Assembly: GCA_963835735.1 (NCBI GenBank)
Contig: CAWIGP010000003.1
Location: 372,001-436,000 of the forward strand
Direction: 5' to 3'
Origin: DASQMT01 sp963835735
Lineage (GTDB): Bacteria; Actinomycetota; Thermoleophilia; Solirubrobacterales; Solirubrobacteraceae
DNA: 64,000 nt
Both the position numbers and the translations under genes were made by a program. Each line of letters opens with the position of its first letter. Position 1 is the first letter of the stretch. The notes beneath the pieces were generated by a model, which was not told the DNA's origin, did no database searches, and saw nothing but the letters and a program-made list of their open reading frames with translations. This document shows positions 22,941-31,880 of this stretch, in pieces.

Positions 22941-23868
22941 CTACGCCGTCCAGGCCGTCGCCACTGCCGCGACGTGGCGCTCGTCGGTGCCGCAGCAGCC
23001 GCCGAGCACGGTCACGCCCGGCAGGGCCGAGCGCAGCGCCGCGCAGCCCGCGGCCAGCTCGGCCGGGTCGCCCGCGTCGAGCTCCTCCGACTCGTCGAGC
23101 TCCTCGTGGCTCTTGGCCGACGCGTTCGCGCGCAGGCCCGCGATCCGTTCGCGCCACGCGCCACCCTCGGCGACGACCGCCGCGAAGTGCGACGGGTGCG
23201 CGCAGTTGACCATGTAGTAAGCGGGGGAGGAGAGCGTCTCCGCGTCGACCTGCTCGATCGCCTCGCCGAGCGCTTGCCCGCTCGGCAGCCTGCCGTCGGT
23301 CTCGACCGTGAACGAGATCGCCGCCGGGACACCGGCGCGCGCCGCCGCGCGCGCGACGCCGATCGCCTCGCCGGCGTAGGTCATCGTGACCGCGGCGATG
23401 AGGTCGGCGCCGGCGAGCGAAGCGGCCTGGTCGGCGTGGTAGGACTCCGCCTCGGCCGCGGACATCAGCGTGTCCGCCTGGTAGCCGTCGCCACGCGGGC
23501 CGATCACGCCGCTGACGAGGATCGGCTGCGGCGTGGCGCCCGCGCCGGCCCGCAGCTCCTGCGCGAACGCGACCGCGTCGCGGTTGATGCGGTCGAGCTC
23601 GGCCGCGTCGTAGCCGAGCTGCGCGCCCCAGTCACGGTTCGCCCGCCACGTCGACGGTGTCGAGCAGGAAGCCCGCGTCGCGCTCCGCGAGCCGCGGCGA
23701 GGAACGGCGCGAAGTACTCGCTGCAGGACCGCGCGGCCCTCCGGGTCGTCGAGCAGCGGGAACGCGGCGAACGCCGGCAGCTCGAGTCCCGTGATGGAAG
23801 ATCAGCGCGGTCTCCAGGCCGCCGTCCGTGAGGAAGACGCGGTCGCGCTCGAGTTGGGGAAGGCTCAT
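22941..23868 (-). CDS. Homocysteine S-methyltransferase family protein, frameshifted
   Basis: Cobalamin-independent methyltransferase family using S-methylmethionine or SAM. The N-terminus is LERDRVFLTDGGLETALIFH (ATG 23868). The C-terminal part holds MVNCAHPSHFA and TVLGGCCGTDERH, the zinc-binding Cys and CysCys ligands. Between about 23500 and 23800 the frame changes at least twice (LPAFAAFPLLDDPEG, then LGYDAAELDRINRDAVAFAQ, then GPRGDGYQAD). All family blocks are still recognisable, so sequence error is likely. Its ATG overlaps the stop of copA (ATGA), so the gene ends the copper operon. The combination is unusual; it might repair oxidised or copper-damaged methionine metabolism, which is inference. 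Confidence 0.75.
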
Positions 23869-26131
23869 GCCTCCGAGACGCTATCCGCATCGGGCGCATT
23901 CCCGGGACGGAAACGCCGCAGCCGCAGCGCGTTGGCGACCACGCGAGACGCTCGAGAGCGCCATCGCGAGCCCGGCGAGCAGCGGGCTGAGCAGCCCGGC
24001 GGCGGCCAGCGGGAGCGCCGCGACGTTGTAGCCGAACGCCCAAGCCAGGTTCTGCCTGATCGTGCGCAGCGTGGCGCGCGAGAGCCGGATCGCGTCCGGC
24101 GCGCCGCGCAGGTCGCCGGACACGAGCGTGAGGTCCGACGCCTCGATCGCGACGTCGGTCCCGGTGCCGATCGCCAGCCCGAGGTCGGCCTGGGCGAGCG
24201 CCGGCGCGTCGTTGACGCCGTCGCCGGCCATCGCCACGACCCGGCCCTCGGACTGCAGCCGGCGCACGACGTCCGCCTTGTCGCCGGGCAGCACCTCGGC
24301 GAAGACGTCGTCGATCCCGACCTCGGCCGCCACCGCCCGCGCGGTGCTCTGCGTTGTCGCCGGTCAGCAGCATCGGGCGCAGCCCGAGCGCCTTCAGCGA
24401 AGCGACCGCGGCGGCCGACGTCGGCTTGACGCTGTCGGCGACGACGAGCACGCCGCGCGCCGCGGCCGTCCCAGGCCGCGAGCGACCGCGGTACGCCCGA
24501 GCGCCTCGCGCGCCGGCGAGCGCGGTCGCCAGGTCGGCGGAGATCGCGACGCCGCGCTCGGCCATCAGCGCCGGGCGGCCGACGAGCACCGCGCGGCCGC
24601 CGACACGGCCTTCGGCGCCGAGGCCGGCATGGCTGACGAAGCCATCGACGAGCTCCGCGCGGCGTTCGGCGCGCGGGCCGGCGAAGGCATCGACGGGGCG
24701 GCCGCGGCGATCGCCTGCGCGACCGGGTGCTCCGACGCAGCCTCGACCGCGGCGGCGACCGCGAGCACCTCGTCGCGCGCCTCGCCCGGCGCCGGCACCA
24801 GTTCGACGAGCTTCATCCGCCCGGTCGTCACCGTGCCGGTCTTGTCGAGCACGATCGTGTCGGCGCGGCGCGTCGACTCCAGCACCTCAGGCCCCTTGAT
24901 CAGCAGCCCGAGCTGGGCGCCGCGCCCGGTGCCGACGAGCAGCGCGGTCGGGGTCGCGAGCCCGAGCGCGCACGGGCACGCCACGATCAGCACGGCGACC
25001 GCGGCGCTGAACGCGAACGTCGCGCCCTCGCCGGCGCCGAGCCAGAAGCCGAGCGTCGCGACCGCGAGCCCGATCACGACCGGCACGAACACGCCCGAGA
25101 CGCGGTCGGCGAGTCGCTGCACGGGCGCCTTGCCGGACTGCGCGTCCGAGACGAGCCGGGCGATCTGGGCGATCGCGGTGTCCGCGCCGACGCGCGTCGC
25201 GCGGACGACCAGGCGCCCGCCGGCGTTGACGGTCGCGCCGGCGATCTCGTCGCCCGGCTGCTTCTCGACCGGCATCGACTCGCCGGTCAGCAACGACTCG
25301 TCGACGGCCGACACGCCGTGCTCGACCACGCCGTCGGTGGCGACCTTCTCGCCCGGCCGCACCACGAAGCGGTCGCCGACCGCGAGCTGCTCGATCGGCA
25401 CGCGCCGCTCCGCGCCGTCGGCGTCGAGCACTGCGACGTCGCGCGCGCCGAGCTCGAGCAGCGCGGTCAGGGCGGCACCGGCGCGCCGCTTGGCGCGCGC
25501 CTCGAAGTACCGCCCGGCGAGCATGAACACGGTCACGGCGGAGGCGACCTCCAGGTAGAGCTCGTGCGTGCCGCCGGCGCTGTCCGGGATCAGGTCGAAG
25601 GGCATGCGCAGCCCGGGATCGCCGGCGTCGCCGAGGAACAGCGCGTAGAGCGACCAGCCGAACGCGGCCAGCACGCCGACCGAGACCAGCGTGTCCATCG
25701 TCGCCGTCGCGTGGCGGAGGTTCAGCCATGCGGCGCGGTGGAACGGCCACGCGCCCCAGACGACGACCGGCGCGGCGAGCGTCAGCGACAGCCACTGCCA
25801 GTTGTCGAACTGCAGCGGCGGGATCATCGACAGCACGAGCACCGGCAGCGTGAGTGCGATCGAGACGACGAGGCGCTGCCGCAGCGGCGCGGTCGGGTCC
25901 TCGTCCTTCGCCGTCCCCGGCAGTGTGGCCCGGTAGCCGGCGGCCTCGACCGCCGACACGAGCTGCTCCGGCGCGACCGTACCCGGGTCGAACGAGACCG
26001 TCGCGCGCTCGGTGGCGTAGTTGACCGACGCGCTCGACGCCCTCGAGCTTGTTGAGCCTGCGCTCGATCCGGTTCGCGCACGAAGCGCACGTCATGCCGT
26101 CGATCGGCAGCTCCAGGTGCTCGGCGCTCAT
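23865..26131 (-). CDS. copA: Copper-translocating P1B-type ATPase, several frameshifts
   Basis: Cu(I)-exporting ATPase. The ATG at 26131 opens an HMA domain (GMTCASCANRIERRLNKLEG). A shift near 26050 leads into the eight-helix body: MDTLVSVGVLAAFGWSLY, the actuator motif LLTGESMPV, transmembrane CPC in VACPCALGLATPTA, phosphorylation site VLDKTGTVTTGR, nucleotide-binding SEHPVAQAI, and GDGVNDAPALAQADLGLAIG. Shifts near 24600, 24340 and 23945 interrupt the N- and hinge-domain parts. The ending is reconstructed as RLRRFRPGNAPDADSVSEA with a stop at 23865-23867. Both ends overlap their neighbours by ATGA. All P-type motifs survive, so the gene is probably functional in the organism. Confidence 0.85.
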
Positions 26132-27051
26132 CGCGCGACCACCGTGAACGCGGCCGTGCGGACGCGGCCCTCGTGCTTGAACTGGAGGAACAGGCGATAG
26201 CGGCCGGCGCTCGGGAACGTCGCCGCGAACGCCACCGCGTCGCCCTCGGGGTGCACGTGCAGGAACGCGAGGTCGCCCTCGCGCAGCGCGACCAGGTGGC
26301 CGCCCGCGCCGAGGTAGGGCTGAGTCCGGACGGGCTGCGCCGCCGCGGGTGATCTCGAAGCGCAGCTCGGTCTCGGCGCCGGCGCGGACCGCGCCGGAGT
26401 CCAGGCGCACGTCGTAGCCGCCGTCGCCGGTCGCGGTCGCCGCGGGCGCCGGCAGCGGGGCCAGCTCGGCCGGCCCGTCGACGCGCAGGTCGGACGCGAG
26501 CGTGTGCGCCTCGCCGTCGCGCGTGAAGTCCGCGAACACGCGGTAGGAGCCCGCTTCGGGCAGCGTCACGGGCGTCGACCAGCGGCCGTCCGCGTCCTGC
26601 TTCGGGTGTAGATGCTGGAAGCCGGCGAGGTCGCGCCGCACGACGATCAGGTGCATGCGCCGCTCATGCGCCACGTCGAAGTCGCGCACCGGCGCGCCGG
26701 ACGCGTCGACGATCGCGAAGCGCAGCGCCTCGCGCCGGCCGCGGCGCAGCTCGGGGTCGGCGACGACGAGGCGCAGTCCGTCGTCGGCGACCGCGAGGCC
26801 GCGCACCGGCGCCGCCGCGCCGGCGTGGCCGGCCGACGAGTCGCCGGCGTCGGCGCTCTCGTGGCCGCCGGACGAGGCGCCTGCGTCGGCGCTCTCGTGG
26901 CCGTCGGACGAGGCGCCTGCGTCGGCGCCCTCGTGGCCGCCCGACGAGGCGCGCTCGGCGCCGGGTCGATCGCACCGCCCGCCAGCGCCGCGGCGACGAA
27001 CACGAGCGAGAGCAGCGCGGCGAAGCCCGCGATCTTGGCCGGCGCGCTCAA
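26128..27051 (-). CDS. Exported copper-associated protein with His/Asp-rich repeats, frameshifted
   Basis: Signal or anchor MSAPAKIAGFAALLSLVFVA is followed, after a shift near 26950, by three 12-residue repeats of the type GGHESADAGASS (DNA 36-bp repeats, 26849-26952). Two beta domains come next. The first has RRMHLIVVRRDLAGFQHLHP; the second, after a shift near 26345, has LREGDLAFLHVHPEGDAVAF and ends RVRTAAFTVVAR. The HxHP motifs recall YtkA/copper-resistance carrier domains. Placed between copZ and copA with 4-nt overlaps on both sides, it probably holds copper outside the membrane. I know no family name for the whole protein. Confidence 0.65.
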
Positions 27052-27251
27052 AGCGCCACCCGGTAGCCGGCCTCGGCGACCGCCCCGCGCACCGCCGCGT
27101 CGGAGAAGCCGTCGCCGGACACGGTGACGCGTCCGGACGCCAGCTCCGCGGACACTCCGCGGACGCCGCCGATCGTGCAGATCTCCTCTTCGACCGACCG
27201 CACGCAGTGATCGCAGGTCATGCCGGTCACGGTGTATGTGCGCTGGTCCAT
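27048..27251 (-). CDS. copZ: CopZ-like heavy-metal-associated (HMA) chaperone
   Basis: 67-residue HMA domain with the metal motif GMTCDHCVRSVEEEI and the usual beta-alpha-beta-beta-alpha-beta length. It should bind Cu(I) in the cytoplasm and hand it to the HMA domain of the CopA-type ATPase two genes downstream. It is first in the operon. A TACGCT box (27264-27259) 7 nt before the ATG and the CsoR-type palindrome at 27268-27282 give a clear copper-responsive promoter. The stop overlaps the next start by 4 nt. Confidence 0.88.
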   Translation of the reverse strand: MDQRTYTVTGMTCDHCVRSVEEEICTIGGVRGVSAELASGRVTVSGDGFSDAAVRGAVAEAGYRVAL

Positions 27252-27267
27252 GAGCGGGAGCGTATCA

Positions 27268-27282
27268 TACCCCCAGGGGGTA
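27268..27282. promoter_or_regulatory. CsoR-type copper operator
   Basis: TACCCCCAGGGGGTA is a perfect palindrome matching the G-tract pseudo-palindrome recognised by CsoR Cu(I) sensors. It lies 17 nt upstream of the copZ ATG, just before its -10 box, and 23 nt from the divergent acyl-CoA dehydrogenase. No csoR gene is in the window, so the regulator must be encoded elsewhere. Confidence 0.75.
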
Positions 27283-27304
27283 CTACTACAAGTACCGTGC
27301 GCGA

Positions 27305-28444
27305 ATGGACCTGACCTTCTCGGAGCGCGAGACGGCGTTCCGCGACGAGCTGCGCGCCTGGTTCGCCGCGAACGACCCGGGTCCGGAGCCGCAAGGCGAC
27401 GAGCGCGCGCACTACGCGTGGCGGCGAGACTTCCAGCGGCGCCTGCACGCGGGCGGCTGGGCGGCGCCGCACTGGCCGGTCGAGTACGGCGGCCGCGGCG
27501 CGACGCTGATGGAGTCGGCGATCTTCTTCGAGGAGCTCGGCCGCGCCCGCGCGCCGCTCCCGGCCAACGTGCTCGGCCTGCTGCTCGGCGGCCCGACGCT
27601 GATGGCGTGGGGCACCGAGGAGCAGAAGGACCGCTTCCTCGGCCCGATCCTGTCGGCCGAGGAGATCTGGTGCCAGGGCTTCTCCGAGCCCGAGGCGGGC
27701 TCGGACCTCGCGGCGCTCAAGACGCGCGCGGTGGCGAACGGCGACGGCTGGCTCGTCACCGGCCAGAAGGTCTGGACCAGCGGCGCGCAGCACTCGAAGT
27801 GGTGCATGCTGGTCGCGCGCACCGACCCCGACGTGCCGAAGCACAAGGGCCTGACCTACTTCCTCATGGACATGGAGCAGCCCGAGGTCCAGGTCCGCCC
27901 GCTGCGCCAGATCACCGGCGAGTCGGAGTTCAACGAGCTGTTCATCGAGGGCGCGCGGATCGCGGACGAGAACGTGATCGGCGGCGTCGGCAACGGCTGG
28001 AAGGTCGCCCTGACGACGCTGATGAACGAGCGCGCCGGGCTCGCGTTCTTCCTCCAGGTCGGGCTGCGACGGCTGCTCGACGACCTGATCGCCGAGGCGG
28101 CCGCGCGCGGCCTGCTCGACGACGACGTCGTGGCAGACCGCCTGGGCGCGCTGCACGTCAAGGCGGAGCTCCTGCGGCTCACGTCGTATCGCGGGTTGTC
28201 CGCGATCGAGCAGTACGGCCAGCCCGGGCCGGAGGGGTCGCTGACGAAGTGGATGTGGTCGGACGCCAATCAGGAGCTGACCGAGCTCGCCGCCGACCTG
28301 CTCGGGACCGACGCGCTGCGCTCCGGCTCGCGCTGGGGCTACGAGCTGCTGCGCGCCCGCGGCAACTCGATCGAGGGCGGGACGACCGAGATCCTGAAGA
28401 ACATCGTCGCCGAGCGCGTGCTCGGGCTGCCGCGGGCGCGCTGA
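27305..28444 (+). CDS. Acyl-CoA dehydrogenase (FadE-type, first of a pair)
   Basis: 379 residues, FAD-dependent. N-terminal domain MDLTFSERETAFRDELRAWF; FAD/substrate loop IWCQGFSEPEAGSDLAALKT (the usual SEPxAGSD); beta domain LVTGQKVWTSGAQHSKWCML; C-terminal helix ending RGNSIEGGTTEILKNIVAER, the (T/N)xE nucleotide-binding motif. The next gene is a shorter, divergent paralogue starting in its stop codon (TGATG). This layout fits the alpha2-beta2 heterotetrameric dehydrogenases (FadE17/18 or FadE28/29 type) acting on bulky CoA esters such as steroid side chains. The substrate here is unknown. TACCGT at 27293-27298 is the likely -10. Confidence 0.9.
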   Translation: MDLTFSERETAFRDELRAWFAANDPGPEPQGDERAHYAWRRDFQRRLHAGGWAAPHWPVEYGGRGATLMESAIFFEELGRARAPLPANVLGLLLGGPTLMAWGTEEQKDRFLGPILSAEEIWCQGFSEPEAGSDLAALKTRAVANGDGWLVTGQKVWTSGAQHSKWCMLVARTDPDVPKHKGLTYFLMDMEQPEVQVRPLRQITGESEFNELFIEGARIADENVIGGVGNGWKVALTTLMNERAGLAFFLQVGLRRLLDDLIAEAAARGLLDDDVVADRLGALHVKAELLRLTSYRGLSAIEQYGQPGPEGSLTKWMWSDANQELTELAADLLGTDALRSGSRWGYELLRARGNSIEGGTTEILKNIVAERVLGLPRAR

Positions 28445-29439
28445 TGAACTTCGGCTTCAGCGAGGACCAGCGCACGATCAAGGCGACCGCGCGCGAGCTG
28501 CTCGGCGACCCGCTCGCCGTTCGAGCGCGTGCGTGAGGCGGCCGAGGCGCGGCGCTACGACGACGAGCTGTGGCGCGAGCTGTGCGAGCTGGGCTGGCCG
28601 GGGATCGCGGTGGCGGAGGAGCACGGCGGCCAGGGCCTCGGCGCGGTCGAGCTGGCCGTGCTGCTCGAGGAGCTCGGCTACGCGGTCGCCGCGACGCCGC
28701 TGCTCGGCAGCGCGCTCGCCGCGCTCGCGATCCAGCACGCCGGCGGCGACGAGCAGCGCGCGCGCTGGCTGCCGGCGCTCGCGGCGGGCGAGGCGACCGG
28801 CGCGTTCGGCCGCGCCGGAGCTGGTGGTGGGCGGGGAGGACGCGGCGGTGATCGTGCTCGTCGAGGAGGGTGTCGCGCGCCTCCTCACACGTGAGCGACG
28901 CCGACGTCGAGCCGCTCGACGCGATCGATCCGACCCGGCGTTACGCGCGCGTCCGCGGTGCGGGCGAGCCGCTCGGGGACGACGCCGGCGCGGTGCTCGA
29001 CCGCGCCGCCGGCGCCGTGGCGGCCGAGCTCGTCGGCGTCTGCCAGCGCGCGCTCGACATGACGCTCGAGTACGTCAAGGAGCGCAGGCAGTTCGGCGTG
29101 CCGGTCGGCGCGTTCCAGGCCGTCGGGCACCGCTGCGCGCAGATGCTGCTGCACACCGAGGGCGCGCGCTCGGCCGCCTACTTCGCCGCCTGGGCGGCGG
29201 ACGCGGCGCCCGCGCGGCTCGCCGAGGCGGCCGGGCTCGCCCGCGTCGCGGCGGGCGAGGCCGGGCGCGAGGTGACCGCGTCGGCGATCCAGGCGCACGG
29301 CGGGATCGGCTTCACCTGGGAGGCGGACGTGCACTGGCTCTACAAGCGCGCGCAACTCGACGCCGCGCTGCTCGGCGGCGCGTCGGCGGCGCGGATCGCG
29401 CTGGCGCGCCGCGCCGCCGCCGCGGCGACGCACGCTTAG
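28444..29439 (+). CDS. Acyl-CoA dehydrogenase (second of the pair), frameshifted
   Basis: Begins NFGFSEDQRTIKATARELLG, shifts near 28515 into YDDELWRELCELGWPGIAVA and EEHGGQGLGAVELAVLLEEL. Further shifts near 28815 and 28880 lead into a long final part: LDMTLEYVKERRQFGVPVGA, FQAVGHRCAQMLLHTEGARS and IQAHGGIGFTWEADVHWLYK. That C-terminal domain is a full ACAD helical bundle. The middle FAD loop is short and degenerate, as expected of the partner subunit in heterotetrameric enzymes. Three shifts in 400 bp with conserved flanks point to sequence error. It is translationally coupled to the first subunit. Confidence 0.8.
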
Positions 29440-29491
29440 CCCGCAGGCAGGGCTTGTGCCCGCCGCCGCGCCGAATACGTTTCGCGGCACG

Positions 29492-30115
29492 ATGACCGTC
29501 GTCACCCTCTCCGCCCCGTACGGCGCGGGCGGCAGCGAGGTCGGGCCGGAGGTCGCCGAGCGGCTCGGCGTCGAGTTCCTCGATCGCGCGATCCCGACCG
29601 GCGTGGCCGAGCGGCTGGCCGTCCCGCTGCGCGAGGCGGTCGAGCGCGACGAGGCGATCGGCGGCTGGTTCGCGCGGGCGCTGCTGTCGTTCGGGCAGGT
29701 CGGGCCGGTGCTGGCCGGCGCGGCGCCGCCGCCGGGCGCGATGCTGAACCCGGACGCGTTCTGCCAGGCGACCGAGCAGGTGCTGCGCGAGCGGGCGGCG
29801 GGCGAGGGCGCCGTGATCCTGGGCCGCGCCGGCGCGGTCGTCCTGCGCGACCATCCGGACGCGCTGCACGTGCGGCTGACGGGTCCGCGCGATGCGCTGA
29901 TCGAGCAGGGGATGCTGCTGGAGGGCGTCGACCGAGCGACCGCCGAACGCCACGCGGACGAGACCGACCGCGCGCGCGAGACCTACGTGCGCCACTTCTA
30001 CCGCGTCGACGCGCGCGACGCCAAGCACTACCACCTGGTGATCGACTCGACGGCGATCCCGCTGAGCGCGTGCACGGATCTCATCGTCGACGCAGCCCGG
30101 GCGCGGAGCGGCTAG
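29492..30115 (+). CDS. Cytidylate-kinase-like P-loop protein
   Basis: 207 residues of the cytidylate kinase-like family (PF13189). It starts TVVTLSAPYGAGGSEVGPEV with a modified P-loop (APYGAGGSEVG, lacking the usual GKS/T Lys). Further motifs are LGVEFLDRAI and EGAVILGRAGAVVLRDHPDA, then a lid-like region TAERHADETDRARETYVRHF and the ending YHLVIDSTAIPLSACTDLIV. Such proteins are presumed nucleotide kinases, but activity is unproven and the Lys loss matters. The ATG at 29492 is preferred over an upstream one at 29456 because the domain begins directly. The stop overlaps the convergent DMT gene by 4 nt. Confidence 0.75.
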   Translation: MTVVTLSAPYGAGGSEVGPEVAERLGVEFLDRAIPTGVAERLAVPLREAVERDEAIGGWFARALLSFGQVGPVLAGAAPPPGAMLNPDAFCQATEQVLRERAAGEGAVILGRAGAVVLRDHPDALHVRLTGPRDALIEQGMLLEGVDRATAERHADETDRARETYVRHFYRVDARDAKHYHLVIDSTAIPLSACTDLIVDAARARSG

Positions 30116-30999
30116 GCGGGCGCCGCAGCGCGCACCGGCGGCGGCGTCATCGCGGCCGCGCCGATGACGAGCGCGAACGCGGCGATCCGCACCGCCAGCG
30201 CCAGCGGCTCCTCCGGCAGCGGCTCGCCGAACACGGCCGGGCCGGCGGCGATCGTCAGCGCGTTCGCCGTCGTGCTCGTCAGCGCGATCACCGGCACGAC
30301 CGGGCCGATCTGCAGCGAGCGCGCCGACACGAGCAGCCCGATCAGCGAGAGCACCAGGATCACGAGCGCGAACGGATGCACCAGCACCGCGGCGCCGAGC
30401 TCGCCGGTCTTGCCGCTCAGCGCCTTGATCGTCACGTCCGAGCCCGCCCACAGCAGGCCGGCAGAGACCGCGAGCGCCAGCCCGCCGGCTGGGCGCAGCG
30501 CGACGAGCCCGAGCCCGGCCACGCTCACCAGCCCCACGTAGAGCCCGAGCTGCCACGCGCCGTAATCGGCATGCGCGGAGTCGCCCGTTCCCTCCAGCGT
30601 CGCGGCCAGGAACGCCAGCCCGGCGGCCATCAGCGCGACACCGATCCACTCCCGCCGGCTCACCTCGTGGCCGAACACGCGGTCGGCGAGCACGGTCACG
30701 AGCACGAGGCCGCCCGCGATCACCGACTGCACGAGCGAGATCGGCGCGAGCGCGAGCGCCGCCACGTGGAAGCCCCACGACGTCGTCGCCACGACGCAGC
30801 CGAGCGTGTAGATCGGCGAGCGGAACAGCGCGACCGTGCTGGCCACCGGCCGGCGCCACTCGACGGGCGCCGCGGCGACCGCGCCACGGTGCTTGAGCAG
30901 GAATCCGAGCACCGACATCAGCGCGGTGACGAACGCCATCAGCGAGGCCCAGCTGGACGGATAGGGGCAAGGCCGGGAAGCGTACGAGGCTAGGCTCAT
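30112..30999 (-). CDS. EamA/DMT-type multi-helix transporter
   Basis: 295-residue membrane protein with about ten helices in two EamA-like halves. Segments include SLMAFVTALMSVLGFLLKHR, TSWGFHVAALALAPISLVQS (half 1) and GPVVPVIALTSTTANALTIA (half 2). The APISLVQSVIAGGLV and PVVPVIALTST motifs fit the DMT superfamily, close to NIPA/DUF-type members. The substrate is not predictable. The ATG at 30999 is used; 30939 (MAFVTALMSV) is a shorter alternative. It is divergent from the SGNH hydrolase gene, 5 nt apart. Confidence 0.75.
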   Translation of the reverse strand: MSLASYASRPCPYPSSWASLMAFVTALMSVLGFLLKHRGAVAAAPVEWRRPVASTVALFRSPIYTLGCVVATTSWGFHVAALALAPISLVQSVIAGGLVLVTVLADRVFGHEVSRREWIGVALMAAGLAFLAATLEGTGDSAHADYGAWQLGLYVGLVSVAGLGLVALRPAGGLALAVSAGLLWAGSDVTIKALSGKTGELGAAVLVHPFALVILVLSLIGLLVSARSLQIGPVVPVIALTSTTANALTIAAGPAVFGEPLPEEPLALAVRIAAFALVIGAAAMTPPPVRAAAPA

Positions 31000-31004
31000 C
31001 CGCC

Positions 31005-31880
31005 ATGAATCGCTCCTGGACCATCGTTTTCGCCCTCGTCGCTGCGCTGGCGCTGCCGGCCGCCGCGCACGCCGCGAAGCCCAAGCAGCAGTACTACGTG
31101 TCGCTCGGCGACTCCTACGCCACCGGCTTCCAGCCGACCGCTCCCGGCATGGGCGCCAACACGCGCAACGGCTTCGCCTATCAGGTGCCGAAGCTCGCCA
31201 AGGCGCGCGGCTACCGCTACAAGCTCGTCAACTTCGGCTGTGGGGGAGAGACGACCGTCTCGCTGCTCGAGCGCAAGGAGAAGTGCAGCCTGGCCGTGCC
31301 CGGTGGCGTGGACTACACCGGCCGCACGCAGATCGCCGCCGCAGAGCGCTTCCTCCGCGCCCACCGCGGCAAGGTGGGGCTGATCACGGTGTCGATCGGC
31401 GGCAACGACGTCACCATGTGCGCGCGCCAGGCGGACCCGATCCCGTGCGTCGTCGCGGCGGTCCAGGCGATCAACAAGAACGTCACCAGGATCGCGCAGC
31501 GGCTGCGCGAGGCGGCGGGCCGGAAGGTCCGGATCGTCGGCATCACGTACCCCGACGTGATCCTCGGACAGTGGATCGGCGAGAACGCGAACCAGCAGCT
31601 CGCGCGACTCTCGGTGACCGCGTTCAGGGACTTGATCAACCCAGCGCTGGCGAAGGCCTACTCGAAGGTGGGCGGCAGGCTCGTCGACGTGACCGCCGCG
31701 TCGCGGGCCTACGGCTCGCTCGACGAGCTGGTGACGCTCCCCTCGGGCACGCAGGTCCCGAAGCCGGTCGCCGAGGTCTGCCGGCTCACGTACTACTGCG
31801 AGTTCCGCGACATCCATGCGCGCACGAGCGGCTACCGGCTGATCGCCGAGCTCGTCGTCAAGTCCCTGCCCCGGCGATGA
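31005..31880 (+). CDS. Secreted SGNH/GDSL hydrolase
   Basis: 291 residues with a signal peptide (MNRSWTIVFALVAALALPAA, cut near AHA-A). The catalytic blocks are all visible: block I VSLGDSYATG (nucleophile Ser), block II GCGGETT (oxyanion Gly), block III SIGGNDVT (Asn) and block V FRDIHARTSGY (Asp-x-x-His). This is the actinobacterial extracellular lipase/esterase type. Likely substrates are acyl esters outside the cell. TAGGCT at 30991-30996, 8 nt upstream, marks a leaderless start. Its stop overlaps the start of an acyl-CoA dehydrogenase gene (ATGA), so ester cleavage and fatty-acid oxidation appear to be co-expressed. Confidence 0.9.
   Translation: MNRSWTIVFALVAALALPAAAHAAKPKQQYYVSLGDSYATGFQPTAPGMGANTRNGFAYQVPKLAKARGYRYKLVNFGCGGETTVSLLERKEKCSLAVPGGVDYTGRTQIAAAERFLRAHRGKVGLITVSIGGNDVTMCARQADPIPCVVAAVQAINKNVTRIAQRLREAAGRKVRIVGITYPDVILGQWIGENANQQLARLSVTAFRDLINPALAKAYSKVGGRLVDVTAASRAYGSLDELVTLPSGTQVPKPVAEVCRLTYYCEFRDIHARTSGYRLIAELVVKSLPRR

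Noticed and set aside
22626..23831. Long plus-strand frame with repeated peptide (APRVSAPAIRGAL) across element B
   Set aside because: The peptide repetition only reflects DNA repeats, there is no ribosome-binding site, and the frame continues antisense to the homocysteine methyltransferase gene.
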